Below, in pieces: positions 43,251-52,415 of a DNA stretch of 64,000 bases; position 1 is the stretch's first letter; the number at the start of each line of letters is the position of its first letter. The position numbers were made by a program, and so were the translations under genes. The notes below the pieces were generated by a model that saw only the letters and a list, made by a program, of their open reading frames with translations, had not been told where the DNA came from and ran no database searches. The DNA lies in assembly GCA_965371445.1 (NCBI GenBank), contig CBDUYN010000027.1, forward strand, positions 9,525 through 73,524, written 5' to 3'. The stretch comes from DASWIG01 sp965371445. GTDB lineage: Bacteria > Acidobacteriota > Thermoanaerobaculia > Multivoradales > J023.

Positions 43251-44645
43251 TCACTTCCAGTGGGCCGTGATGAACTCCTCGGTCTCCGGCAGCCCGCCCT
43301 GGAGGATGAGGTAGCCGTTGTGCGGCTCGCGCTCGGTGATCTCGTGGTTGATCGTACGCCGCATCAGGCGCTCCACCTCGTCGCGGTCGTCGGTGTGACC
43401 GAGGACCCAGCCGAGCTTCATGAGGGCGGTCTCGGGCAACATGTTGTCGAGCGGCACGACGCCGATGTCGAGGAGATCGCGCCCGGTGTCGTAGACGTAC
43501 ATCTGCGAGTAGCCCCAGAGCGTCTGCACCGTCATCATCACGTGGACGCCGGACTCGATGACCTCTCGCAGCGTCGGAAAGACCGGCCGGTTGACGTGGC
43601 CGAGGCCGGTGCCGGCGATGACGATGCCGCGGTAGCCCTTCTCGGCCAGCGCTTCCAGCACGTCGGGCTTCATTCCCGGGTAGTAGTAGAGGATCGTCAC
43701 CCGGTCGTCGTAGGCGGTGTCGATTTTGACCTGGCGCGACGGATCGCGGCGCCGGTAATCGGAGGTCAGCGGCTCGACGCTCTTGCGGCTCACCTTGGCC
43801 AGTGGGATGTCGCCGACGGTCCGGAACGTCGACCGGTAGGAGCTGTGCATCTTGCGGCAGCGGGTGCCGCGGTGGAGCAGTCCGTACTGGTCGGAGGTGG
43901 GGCCGAACATGGCGATCTGCACCTCGGCGACGTCGCCGTAACCCGCGGCGCTCACGGCGTAGATCAGGTTCAGGGCGGCGTCGCTTGAGGGACGGTCGGA
44001 GCTGCGCTGCGAGCCGACGACGACGATCGGCACGGGCGAGTCCTGGACCATGAAGGAGAGGATGGCCGCCGTATGCCCCATGGTGTCGGTACCGTGGCCG
44101 ACGACGACACCGTCGGCGCCGGCGCGGATCTCCTCGCCTATCGCCTCGGCCAGGGTGACGTACTCCGTCCAGCCCATGTTCTCCGAGAAGACGCCGAAGA
44201 TCTTGCGAGTCGTCAGGTTGCAGAGCTCGGCGAGCTCCGGCACGGCGCCGTAGAGCTCGCCCGGGGTGAAGGCCGGGATCACCGCACCCGTACGGTAGTC
44301 GAGGCGCGAAGCGATGGTCCCGCCGGTGCCGAGGAGCGTCACCTTGGGGAGCTCGTCGTGGCGCGGAAACTCCTGCTCCGGGATCTTGTAGACCGCCTTC
44401 TTGTAGCCCACCTCCTCGATCGACTCGACGCGGTCGACGTGGACGCCGACGTTGTAGCCGTTCTTGAGCTTCAAGACGACGTGCAGGTCGTCAGAGGTCT
44501 CGCTGCGGGGCAGGACGACGCCCTCGAAGACGCTCCCCGCCTGGTTCGTGACCCGAACGTCGCTCCACACCCGGACACCCCAGGATTCGAGGCGCCGGCG
44601 GGCGAGACCGCGGTAGCCCTTGAGGGGGTCTTCTTGGGTCGTCAT
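43251..44645 (-). CDS. gatD: Glu-tRNA(Gln) amidotransferase subunit D (asparaginase-type)
   Basis: 464 residues. GatD supplies ammonia from glutamine for conversion of Glu-tRNA(Gln) to Gln-tRNA(Gln). The N-terminal ~90 residues form the GatD-specific small domain. The asparaginase-like domain carries the catalytic threonines and partners: LLGTGGTIASRLDYRTGAV (first Thr), VVVGHGTDTMGHTAA (second Thr with Asp) and the QRSSDRPSSDAALNL motif. The C-terminus includes VQTLWGYSQMYVYDTGRDLL. The extra N-terminal domain and the partner gene separate it from ordinary asparaginases. ATG 44645 overlaps the gatE stop (ATGA). GatDE is the archaeal form of this enzyme, so its presence in a bacterial gene neighbourhood is unusual. 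Confidence 0.92.
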   Translation of the reverse strand: MTTQEDPLKGYRGLARRRLESWGVRVWSDVRVTNQAGSVFEGVVLPRSETSDDLHVVLKLKNGYNVGVHVDRVESIEEVGYKKAVYKIPEQEFPRHDELPKVTLLGTGGTIASRLDYRTGAVIPAFTPGELYGAVPELAELCNLTTRKIFGVFSENMGWTEYVTLAEAIGEEIRAGADGVVVGHGTDTMGHTAAILSFMVQDSPVPIVVVGSQRSSDRPSSDAALNLIYAVSAAGYGDVAEVQIAMFGPTSDQYGLLHRGTRCRKMHSSYRSTFRTVGDIPLAKVSRKSVEPLTSDYRRRDPSRQVKIDTAYDDRVTILYYYPGMKPDVLEALAEKGYRGIVIAGTGLGHVNRPVFPTLREVIESGVHVMMTVQTLWGYSQMYVYDTGRDLLDIGVVPLDNMLPETALMKLGWVLGHTDDRDEVERLMRRTINHEITEREPHNGYLILQGGLPETEEFITAHWK

Positions 44646-46603
44646 CTATCTCCTCCGTCCGTCATTGGGGCGGTTTCGAGAGCCTCTCTCACCCGTGTGG
44701 CGCCGACCTTGCCTCGTAGCTCGTCCATCCCGAGACCCAGCAGACGACGCTGCCCACCTTCTCCGTCCGGACGCTCGGACCGCGCCAGCTCCGCCAGACG
44801 CTCGCTCCAGCCCGCGGGCTCGTGCCCCAGCCCCGCCTCACGGATGATCTCCGCCACCGGACGCTCGGGCTCACGGCTGACGAGCACGGCGAGCTCCTTC
44901 CAGGCCTCCCAGAGCACCGGACTCTCGGCGGCGGCACGGAACAGCTCGCACCAGCGCTCTACGGACACGGCGTCGACCGCGACGCCGTCGCGGCGTAGAC
45001 CCTTCAGCCGTTCGCCGAAGAAGAAGCACGCCCGGCGAAGCGCCTCCTGGCCCACCTCCTCCACCACCCGGTCGACGAGCCTCGCGCCGCCACGGCGGAT
45101 CAGGTAGTGGCTCGTGGAGCGCGGAACGCCGGCCGCGGCGTAGCGCGCCTCGCGCTCCCAGGGCGGCTCGGGGAGCGCCACGCGTAGCCCCTCCACCCGC
45201 CCCCGCGTGACGCGCTGCGGCGGGCTGTCGGTGTCCGGGTACATGCGCTCCGGCCCAGGCAGGATGCGCTCGAATCCCGTCGAGCCGTCGGGCAGCGGCT
45301 GGCGCGTCTCGTTCGGGACGCCCTCGGTGGCGTCGACGTAGCGGAGGCGGATCTCTTCAGCCGCCGTCACTGTGTCCTGCTCGGCGCCCCAGACGACGAC
45401 GACGGCGTCGTCTTCGCTCGCGCGGATCCTCTTGCGCAAACGCCGCAGCTCTTCCTGTGCCCTCTCGTAGTCGGGCCACTTCTCCGAGTGCAGCAGGATC
45501 GGCTGCTGGTCGAGGGTGGCGATGACCCGGACGCGCCCGGCGAGCTCGTGGGCGAAGGTGTGGTCCGGCTGGGTCGGACGGTTCAAGGTGCCGCCGAGGC
45601 CCGGGAGCCGTACCGCGCGTACCGTAAACGGCCCCGCGCCGCGTTCCAACCCCCGCCCCCGGCCGCGCTCCTCGAGGAATCTTTCCCAGCTGACTCGGTG
45701 CAGGAGCTCCAGGTCCGACGCCGCGAAAAAACGCGTCACGTCGCGATGCTCCATGCCGACGGCGCCGGCAGCGGTGAAACCGCGCCGGTGGAGCTCGCCC
45801 TTAAGCGCCAGGAGCTCCACCTGACGGATCGCCTCGCCGTGCACCAGGGCCTTGGCCCGCCAGGCCTGGCAGACCCCCTTGATCTCCACCCGCCGGCCGC
45901 CCCGCACCGAGACGTTGACGTCCTGGCGGCTGGCGCCCAACCCGACGCGGACGTGCCCCGTCGAGCGGCAGACCCGGCCGATCAAGAGAATCGCCTCCTC
46001 GACCTCCTCGGGCGTCTTGAGCTCCGGCCCGGTCACCGTCTCGATCAACGGCATGCCGAGCCGGTCGGTGCGCCAGACGATCAGGTGCCCACCGTCGAAG
46101 ACCTCGCGGCAGCTGTCCTCCTCGACACTCACCTGGGTGACGTTCAAAGTCCGTCCGCGAAAGGGAAGGGCGCCGCCGACGCCGACGATCGCCGTCCGCT
46201 GGAAGCCCGTCGGGATCGAGCCGTCGAGGTACTGCTTGCGGGCGATGTGCACTTCGTCGACGATGTCGCAGCCGAGCATCAGACACTGCTCGATGGCGAT
46301 GTCGAGAGCCTGCTGGTTGACGAGGAATGGAGGCGTGTCGTCCATCTCGTAGGTGCAGACGTTGGACTGGTGCAGGAGGTAGACGATCTCCTTCTTGGTC
46401 TTGAACTCCATCAACGCAGTGCCGTCGTACTCTCCGAGCTCGGAGAGCGTCGGCCGCATGTGACGCAGGATCTCGCCGTCGTGGCTCGTCGTATAGAGAC
46501 CCGCCGGACAGTGGCAGAACATCTTGCGGTCGGTCAGGAGCTGCTGATGGACCTCGAGACCGACCTTGAGGCCCACCGATTCGTAGTCGAGAGTCTTGGG
46601 CAA
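44642..46603 (-). CDS. gatE: Glu-tRNA(Gln) amidotransferase subunit E
   Basis: 653 residues. GatE activates and amidates Glu-tRNA(Gln) with ammonia channelled from GatD. The GatB/E cradle has VGLEVHQQLLTDRKMFCHCP, EMDDTPPF, GSIPTGFQRTAIVG and a GASRQDVNVSVRGG motif. The AspRS-like (GAD) insertion that marks GatE rather than GatB is present at about 275-400 (FTVRAVRLPGLGGTLN, ILLHSEKWPDY). The C-terminal helical/YqeY tail follows. There is no ATG in place; I use the TTG at 46603 (LPKTLDYESVGLKVG), which has AGGAGGGAGGAG 6 nt upstream. A TGCTAGGAT promoter lies about 45 nt upstream. It is the first gene of the gatE-gatD operon. Confidence 0.92.
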   Translation of the reverse strand: MPKTLDYESVGLKVGLEVHQQLLTDRKMFCHCPAGLYTTSHDGEILRHMRPTLSELGEYDGTALMEFKTKKEIVYLLHQSNVCTYEMDDTPPFLVNQQALDIAIEQCLMLGCDIVDEVHIARKQYLDGSIPTGFQRTAIVGVGGALPFRGRTLNVTQVSVEEDSCREVFDGGHLIVWRTDRLGMPLIETVTGPELKTPEEVEEAILLIGRVCRSTGHVRVGLGASRQDVNVSVRGGRRVEIKGVCQAWRAKALVHGEAIRQVELLALKGELHRRGFTAAGAVGMEHRDVTRFFAASDLELLHRVSWERFLEERGRGRGLERGAGPFTVRAVRLPGLGGTLNRPTQPDHTFAHELAGRVRVIATLDQQPILLHSEKWPDYERAQEELRRLRKRIRASEDDAVVVVWGAEQDTVTAAEEIRLRYVDATEGVPNETRQPLPDGSTGFERILPGPERMYPDTDSPPQRVTRGRVEGLRVALPEPPWEREARYAAAGVPRSTSHYLIRRGGARLVDRVVEEVGQEALRRACFFFGERLKGLRRDGVAVDAVSVERWCELFRAAAESPVLWEAWKELAVLVSREPERPVAEIIREAGLGHEPAGWSERLAELARSERPDGEGGQRRLLGLGMDELRGKVGATRVREALETAPMTDGGDR

Positions 46604-46647
46604 GGGGTTTCTCCTCCCTCCTGGCGCTGCGGCGCCGAAGTGGCCGG

Positions 46648-46653
46648 ATCCTA
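46648..46653 (-). promoter_or_regulatory. Extended -10 TGCTAGGAT for gatE-gatD
   Basis: The minus strand reads GGTGCTAGGATCCGG. The predicted transcript has a leader of about 38 nt containing AGGAGGGAGGAG before the TTG start. Confidence 0.5.
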
Positions 46654-46733
46654 GCACCGCGCGGTGCGCAGCGCCGGGAGCACGGACGCAGGAATCCGTT
46701 AAGCTAGGACGCTCTCTCAGGGAGGTCCGCAAG

Positions 46734-48254
46734 ATGCGCCGATCCTTTCAAGCCGGAGCGATCCGGCTCAGCAGCCTTCTTCTCCTGCTCGCGTTGTCAC
46801 TGGCCGGTCTGGGACTGCTGGCTGCGATCCGTCAGGTCGGCGTGCTGATCGGATTCCTCCTGGGCATGGCGGTTGCGGCGTCGGTCGTCGTCGATTGTCA
46901 ACGTAGGATCTACGGCCGACTCAAGACTCTGGACGACGCCATTCGGCGGATCGACGGCGGGGACCTCGAGGCGCGTGCCGAGACGCGCCCCAAGCCCCAC
47001 GACGAGGTCGACGCCCTCATGGAGGCGTTCAACCAGATGGCGCAGCGCCTTGAGCTCCTCTTGACCGACGCCGAGAAAGAGGTCGGTGAGCGCCGGCGGG
47101 CGGAGATCCAGCTTTCCCACTCCCAGGAGATCCTCGAGCAAAAAAACTGGGAGCTCTTGCGCCTGACGGCGATCATGGAGTCGACGAGCGACCTCGTGGC
47201 GATGGTCGACCCGACCCTTCATCTCCTCTACCTGAACCCGGCGGGCCGGCGGCTGCTGGGCCTCGTCGACGAGGACCCCGTCGGCCGGCGGCTGCGCAGC
47301 CCGCAACCGCCCTGGGCCGCGAAGCTGCTGCGCAACGTCGCCTTCCCCGCGGCGATGCGCGACGGTGTCTGGGTCGGCGAGACGGCGATCCTGCAACGCA
47401 CCCCGGAGGGAAAGCGGGAGGTTTCCGTCTCGCAGCTCATCGTGGCCCACAGGGCACCTCACGGCGAGCTCGAATACTTCTCGACCGTCGTGCGCGACAT
47501 CACCGAGATCAAAGAGGCCGAGAGGGCCCAGAGGGAGCTGAACGCGCAACTCGCAGCCCAGATCAACGAGCTCGAGAGCTTCGCCTACACCGTGTCGCAC
47601 GACATCAAGGCGCCGCTTTTTACCATCACGGGCTTCCTCGGCTACCTGGAGGAGGACCTCGCCGCCGGCGAAAGCGACCAGGTTCGCGAGGACGTCCAAG
47701 TCATCCGCACGGCCGCCAACCAGATGCACCAGCTCCTCGAGGGCATCCTGGAGCTCTCGCGCGTCGGGAGGAGGGAGAACCGGCCGCAGGAGATCGACCT
47801 CGACGAGCTGGTCGGCGAGGCGATCGAGAGGGTCCAGGGCCGGATCGCCGAGCGCGGCGTCGCCATCGAGGTGGTCGAGAGCCTCGGCAAGGTCCGGGGA
47901 GACTACCAGCGGCTGGTCACGGTGTGGCAGAATCTGATCGACAACGCCGTCAAGTACATGGGCGAGAACCCCGATCCCCGGATCGAGGTCGGAGTGCGGA
48001 CCGGCGACGCGTCCCGCGAGCGGGTCTTCTACGTGCGCGACAACGGCATCGGCATCGAGCCGGAGCTCCGGGAAAGAATCTTCGGCCTCTTCCACCAGCT
48101 CGACCGCGAGGCCGAAGGGACCGGCATCGGCCTGGCCCTTGCCCGGCGCATCGTCGAGTACCACGACGGACGGATCTGGGCCGAGTCGCAGGGCCTTGGC
48201 CACGGCACCACGTTCTGCCTGACCCTGGGCAGTCGTTCCCCGCAGAGCGAGTGA
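46734..48254 (+). CDS. PAS-domain sensor histidine kinase
   Basis: 506 residues. Two membrane helices near the start (about 12-31 and 36-54) leave almost no periplasmic loop. A HAMP linker follows (about 56-110: RIDGGDLEARAETRP), then a PAS domain (about 145-255: TSDLVAMVDPTLHLLYLNPAG), a HisKA domain with H-box SFAYTVSHDIKAPLFTITGF, and a complete HATPase: N-box QNLIDNAVKYM, DNGIGI, FGLFHQL and GTGIGLAL. It probably senses an intracellular signal through PAS. No response regulator is adjacent. ATG 46734 has AGGGAGG 7-9 nt upstream. It is useful as an intact reference for the deleted kinase at 31592-34649. Confidence 0.92.
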   Translation: MRRSFQAGAIRLSSLLLLLALSLAGLGLLAAIRQVGVLIGFLLGMAVAASVVVDCQRRIYGRLKTLDDAIRRIDGGDLEARAETRPKPHDEVDALMEAFNQMAQRLELLLTDAEKEVGERRRAEIQLSHSQEILEQKNWELLRLTAIMESTSDLVAMVDPTLHLLYLNPAGRRLLGLVDEDPVGRRLRSPQPPWAAKLLRNVAFPAAMRDGVWVGETAILQRTPEGKREVSVSQLIVAHRAPHGELEYFSTVVRDITEIKEAERAQRELNAQLAAQINELESFAYTVSHDIKAPLFTITGFLGYLEEDLAAGESDQVREDVQVIRTAANQMHQLLEGILELSRVGRRENRPQEIDLDELVGEAIERVQGRIAERGVAIEVVESLGKVRGDYQRLVTVWQNLIDNAVKYMGENPDPRIEVGVRTGDASRERVFYVRDNGIGIEPELRERIFGLFHQLDREAEGTGIGLALARRIVEYHDGRIWAESQGLGHGTTFCLTLGSRSPQSE

Positions 48255-48381
48255 GCGCTTGTCTCCCCGGACCGCTGCCGGTATGATCGCGCCGCACCGG
48301 GGACCCACTCGACGAGACGAGATTCCCGCCTCCCAGCCAAGAAGTCCCGACTTCCCCCCTGACTGATCAAGAGGACAGGCG

Positions 48382-49113
48382 ATGAGCTCCAACTATGAAA
48401 CCGTCCACCGGGTGTTGCTGCATGTGCCGATCGTCACCACCTTGTTCGCCGCCTTCTTCGCGACGGCGCTCTTTACGCGCTACCGCGAGAAGGGCGGCGG
48501 GCCGCATCTCCTGTGGTGGGGGATCGGCATGGTCACCTACGGCATCGGCACCTTCACCGAGGCCTACACGACGCTCTTCGGCTGGCACCCGGTCGTCTTC
48601 CGGTGCTGGTACGTCGCCGGCGCGTTCCTGGGCGGCTATCCCTTGGCCCAGGGATCGATCTACCTGCTGATGAAGCGGCGCTTCGCCAACGCCTCGGCCT
48701 GGATCGTCTGCTCGGTCATCGGCGTCGCCTCGGTCTTGGTGTTCCTCACGCCGCTCGATCCGTCGTTGGCGGAGACCTATCGGCTTCACGGCGATCCGAT
48801 CGTCTGGAGCTGGCTGCGCAAAGTCAGCATCCCACTCAACACCTACGCCCTCATCTTCCTGGCCGGCGGCGCCTTCGTCTCGGCGCTGCGCTTCAAGAGG
48901 ATCTCGCAGCTCCGGAACCGTTACCTGGGGAACATCATGATCTGCATCGGCGCCATCCTGCCGGGGATCGGCGGCTCGATGACGCGCCTCGGTTACGTCG
49001 AGGTGCTCTACGTCACCGAGCTCATGGGGCTGCTCTTGATCTTCGCCGGCTACCGCAAGTGCGTGGAGGCTCCCGCCGTCGTGCTCGCAGGCGCCGTCCC
49101 AGTCGAGCCGTAG
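48382..49113 (+). CDS. Polytopic membrane protein of unknown function
   Basis: 243 residues with about seven hydrophobic segments (VPIVTTLFAAFFATALF, LLWWGIGMVTYGIGTF, CWYVAGAFLGGYPLAQGSIY, WIVCSVIGVASVLVFL, ALIFLAGGAFVSAL, NIMICIGAILPGIGGS, LYVTELMGLLLIFAGY). I do not recognise the family. The ATG is preceded by AGAGGACAGGCG. It lies between two signalling genes; no job can be assigned. Confidence 0.75.
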   Translation: MSSNYETVHRVLLHVPIVTTLFAAFFATALFTRYREKGGGPHLLWWGIGMVTYGIGTFTEAYTTLFGWHPVVFRCWYVAGAFLGGYPLAQGSIYLLMKRRFANASAWIVCSVIGVASVLVFLTPLDPSLAETYRLHGDPIVWSWLRKVSIPLNTYALIFLAGGAFVSALRFKRISQLRNRYLGNIMICIGAILPGIGGSMTRLGYVEVLYVTELMGLLLIFAGYRKCVEAPAVVLAGAVPVEP

Positions 49114-49162
49114 GGCGTGTCCATTTTGAAAAAGACTTGACATCCCCAAGCTCCGGCCTTTT

Positions 49163-51583
49163 CTATTGCGGGATTTCGTCGGTCTTGTCCCAGAGCCGGT
49201 AGAGCTCGTCGAGGCGGCGCCGGGCCTCGCGCTCGTAGATCGAGCCGGGACGCACCTCAGAAAGGATCCGGTGGCCGCGTAGGATCAGGGGATCGGCCTC
49301 CTCGTAGCGTCCCTGGGCCATATAGCAGGCGCCGAGGAGGCTTTCCGCTTCGGCGATCGTCCAATCGTCGTCGGGTTTCTTGCGGCGAAGGACTGGGAGG
49401 GCCTGGTCGAGGAGGGCGACGGCCGCGTTGGTCTCGCCGCGCTCCAGGAGCACCGAGGCGAGGTCCTTGCGGGTCAGGGCCACGTAGTCGTGGTCGTCGT
49501 CGAGTCTCTCGCGCCGGATCGAGAGGACTTCGTTGAAGGTCTCCTCGGCCTGCTCCAGGCGTCCCTGGGCCTGCTCTAGGCGACCCAAGGTGCTGAGGGC
49601 CTCGGCCACTTTCGTATGGCGATCTCCGAGCTCGCGGCGACGGATTTCCAGAGCCTCCAGCAGAAGCGGCTCGGCCTCGTCGAGCTTGTCCTGATGGAGA
49701 AGCGCCGTCGCCAGGCTCCGGAGGCTCGTCGCGATGTAGACCTCTTCACCAGCCTTTCGACGCATCTCCAGGGTCGACCTGTAGATCTCCACGGCTTCTT
49801 CGATCTCACCGCGATTCATCAGGTTCGTCGCCAGGCTGTTCATCGGCCTGGGAAGGTTCTCCTCGTCGCCCAGCCGGCGACGCATGGCGATGACCTCCCG
49901 GTACATCGCCTCCGCCTGATCTGAGTCCCCTGTTCGGGCGTAGGCCACCGCCAGGTCGTTCATCGCCGTGGCAAGCTCCAGACTGTCGCCGGTGTGGACA
50001 CTTTGCAGAATCCTGAGCTTCTCGGCGAACAGATCCCGGGCTTCCCCATAATAGGAGAGCTCGTAATGGATCCGGCCCAACGTCTCGAGCAACGCGGCGC
50101 GGACTTTGGGCTCCTCCTCCAGTCCCTCCAAGAGCTTCCGGCGGCCCTGGTCGAGCAGCTCACGGGCCGTGACCTCCCGACCCGCCGCGACATCTGGCTT
50201 CGCGGCATTGAAAAGCTCTTTCAGAAACGCCGAAACCCGCTCCGCACGCTCCTTCTCGCGACGAGTCTCCTGCAACTGGTGGAAAACAACGGCCGTGAAC
50301 GACACCACCACGACGAGAAAAGCCGCCGCCGTCCCCACGGCCCAACGGTTGCGGTGCACGTACTTCCCGGCCCGGTAGAGGAAGTTGCCCTCGCGCGCCC
50401 GCACCGGATGCACGCGCAGATGGCGGCGGACGTCCGCGGCCAGCTCTTCGACCGAGCCGTAACGTCTGGCCGGATCCTTGGCCAGCGTCTTGGCGACGAT
50501 CGCGTCGAGGTCCCCGGCGAGGCGACGGCGGAGCTGGCGCGGATCCGTACCCCGAGCCGCAGCGACCTCCGCCGGCTTGACGAACGCCAGGCGGCCGGGG
50601 CCGATCGCCGCCTCCTCCTCGAGGCCGACCACCTCGCTCGCCGGCCGCGGCGTTTCCTGGCAGACGCTCGAGACGAGGGAGGCGGCGCTCACGTACAGGT
50701 ACGGAAGCCTTCCGGCCAGGAGCTGATAGAGGAGCACCCCTAGCGAGTAGACGTCGCTCGCGACGGTGATCGGATCGCCGAGAATTTGCTCGGGGCTTGC
50801 GAACCAGAGCGTCATGGGCCGGCCTTCCGTCCATTGGGTCTCCTCGGCGCCGGCAACCCGGAGGGAGGAAAGCTCGCCGGCGACGTCGCGCTTTATGAGC
50901 TTCGCGATGCCGAAGTCGAGGAGCTTCGGCGTCCCGGTGGCGTCGACCAGGATGTTGCCGGGCTTCAGGTCGCGGTGGATCACGAGGTTGCGGTGCGCGA
51001 ACTGAAGCGCCTCACAGACCTTCAGGAAAAGCTCCAGACGCTTGCCGACGCAAAGGCGGTGCGCGTCGCAGTAGCGGTCGATCCGCTCGCCGTCGATCAG
51101 CTCCATGGCGAAGTAGGGCACCCCGTGCTCGCTCGTACCGCCGTCGAGCAGCCGGGCGATGTAGGGATGCTCGAGGCGGGCCAGGATCTGCCGCTCGGCG
51201 TGGAAGTGGTCGACCATCGCGACGGTGCCGGTGTGGCTCTGAACGACCTTCAACGCCACCCGCTGCTCGAAGTCGCTCTCGCGTACCGCCTCGAAGACGT
51301 CGCCCATGCCGCCGCTGCCGAGCAAGCGGACCGTCCGGTAGGGACCGATGAGGTAGCCCTCAGGCGCCGAGTCCTCGTCTTCCGGAAAGAGCCGGAGGAC
51401 CGGCTCGGTGATGAAGCCGTCGAGCTCGTCCTCGTGGACGAGGAACGTCTCGGCCTCCTGAAAGAGCTCCTCGTCGCCGCCGCAGGCCGCCTCGAGCGCC
51501 CGGCGTCGCTCCTCGCCGGAACGCCCCGCGGGAACGGCGTCGAGGACCTCCTTGATCCTTTGCCAGCGGTCAGCTACGGTCAT
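49163..51583 (-). CDS. Transmembrane Ser/Thr protein kinase with C-terminal TPR array
   Basis: 806 residues. A helical leader (about 1-60) precedes a Hanks-type kinase (about 62-340): GSGGMGDVFEAV, VALKVV, HRDLKPGNILVDATG and DFGIAKL. The activation segment ends ASPEQIL (normally APE). One membrane helix (about 388-410) follows, then TPR-like repeats to the end (EALSTLGRLEQAQGRLEQAE, EIRRRELGDRHTK, QALPVLRRKKPDD). The usual Acidobacteriota kinase layout has the kinase inside and the TPRs outside. Start at ATG 51583 with GGGAGGGAAAG upstream; an ATG 11 codons earlier is weaker. The ECF sigma gene ends 75 bp upstream on the same strand, so the pair is probably one operon. Confidence 0.9.
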   Translation of the reverse strand: MTVADRWQRIKEVLDAVPAGRSGEERRRALEAACGGDEELFQEAETFLVHEDELDGFITEPVLRLFPEDEDSAPEGYLIGPYRTVRLLGSGGMGDVFEAVRESDFEQRVALKVVQSHTGTVAMVDHFHAERQILARLEHPYIARLLDGGTSEHGVPYFAMELIDGERIDRYCDAHRLCVGKRLELFLKVCEALQFAHRNLVIHRDLKPGNILVDATGTPKLLDFGIAKLIKRDVAGELSSLRVAGAEETQWTEGRPMTLWFASPEQILGDPITVASDVYSLGVLLYQLLAGRLPYLYVSAASLVSSVCQETPRPASEVVGLEEEAAIGPGRLAFVKPAEVAAARGTDPRQLRRRLAGDLDAIVAKTLAKDPARRYGSVEELAADVRRHLRVHPVRAREGNFLYRAGKYVHRNRWAVGTAAAFLVVVVSFTAVVFHQLQETRREKERAERVSAFLKELFNAAKPDVAAGREVTARELLDQGRRKLLEGLEEEPKVRAALLETLGRIHYELSYYGEARDLFAEKLRILQSVHTGDSLELATAMNDLAVAYARTGDSDQAEAMYREVIAMRRRLGDEENLPRPMNSLATNLMNRGEIEEAVEIYRSTLEMRRKAGEEVYIATSLRSLATALLHQDKLDEAEPLLLEALEIRRRELGDRHTKVAEALSTLGRLEQAQGRLEQAEETFNEVLSIRRERLDDDHDYVALTRKDLASVLLERGETNAAVALLDQALPVLRRKKPDDDWTIAEAESLLGACYMAQGRYEEADPLILRGHRILSEVRPGSIYEREARRRLDELYRLWDKTDEIPQ

Positions 51584-51657
51584 CTCTTTCCCTCCCGCTT
51601 CAGTCGTTTCCATCAATCTAGTAGACGCGAATTCCAGCCCAGAATCGGATCATCGGA

Positions 51658-52224
51658 TCACTCTCGGCGTAGCTCTTTCAAGAGCCACAGCCGGGCCGTG
51701 CGCCACTCGCGCTTGACCGTAATCGGCGAGACGTCGAGCGCCTCGGCCGTCTGCTCGATCGTCAGGCCGCAGAAAAAACGCAGCTCGACGATCCGGCTCT
51801 GCCGCGCATCGACCTCGGCGAGGGCCTTCAAGGCGTCGTCGAGGGCGAGGAGGTCGAGGTCCTGGGGGGTCCTGAGCCCGATCCGGTCGTCGAACGGCAG
51901 CGGCGCGATGCCGCCGCCCTTTTTGGCCGCCTTGTGGTAGCGGGCATGGTCGACGAGGACGTGGCGCATGATCTCCGCCATCGTCGCGAAAAACTGCGTC
52001 CGGCTCTCCCACTGCACCGTCCGTCGAGGCGCCAGCCGCAGGTAGAGCTCGTTGACGAGAGCCGTCGGCGAGAGGGTGTGGCCAGCGCGCTCCCGGGAGA
52101 GGTACCACCTCGCCATGCCCCGCAGGTCCTCGATCACCAGCGGCACGAGCTCGTCCAGGGCGCCGGCGTCGCCAGCGTTCCAGGCGTCGAGCAGCCGGGT
52201 CACGTCTCCTTTCTCGGCAGACAT
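51658..52224 (-). CDS. ECF-type RNA polymerase sigma factor (TIGR02999-like)
   Basis: 188 residues. Sigma region 2 contains YLRLAPRRTVQWESRTQFFA and MAEIMRHVLVDHARYHKAAK; region 4 has a helix-turn-helix GLTIEQTAEALDVSPITVKRE. The pattern LSPTALVNELYLRL is typical of the ECF group found beside kinase-TPR genes in Acidobacteriota and Planctomycetes. No anti-sigma gene is adjacent; activity may instead be controlled by the kinase encoded next. TAGAAT lies 6 nt before the ATG, so the mRNA is predicted leaderless. Confidence 0.93.
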   Translation of the reverse strand: MSAEKGDVTRLLDAWNAGDAGALDELVPLVIEDLRGMARWYLSRERAGHTLSPTALVNELYLRLAPRRTVQWESRTQFFATMAEIMRHVLVDHARYHKAAKKGGGIAPLPFDDRIGLRTPQDLDLLALDDALKALAEVDARQSRIVELRFFCGLTIEQTAEALDVSPITVKREWRTARLWLLKELRRE

Positions 52225-52230
52225 GCCGCG

Positions 52231-52236
52231 ATTCTA
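52231..52236 (-). promoter_or_regulatory. -10 element TAGAAT, 6 nt before the ECF sigma ATG
   Basis: Minus strand GGTAGAAT-CGCGGC-ATG; a leaderless transcript is predicted. Confidence 0.6.
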
Positions 52237-52312
52237 CCTCTTTCGTGGCACGAGTCCGGTCCCAGCCTCGGCGCATACCCTCACGCCCAGGCCGGCATAC
52301 CTACTGGCCCTC

Positions 52313-52340
52313 CGGTTAGCCCGACTAACCGAAGGGTTAG
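52313..52340. promoter_or_regulatory. Candidate operator: CGGTTAG-CCCGA-CTAACCG plus GGGTTAG
   Basis: A perfect 7-bp inverted repeat (52313-52331) is followed 3 nt later by another GGTTAG. It lies about 80-100 bp upstream of the sigma-54 promoter, a usual distance for an activator site, but also about 80 bp from the sigma gene promoter. Confidence 0.4.
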
Positions 52341-52415
52341 CTCCGCGGACCCTGGACTCCGCCCAAAACGCCGCAAAGACGTCGCTTCAGAGCCTCCAAG
52401 GCACCGACAGCACCC

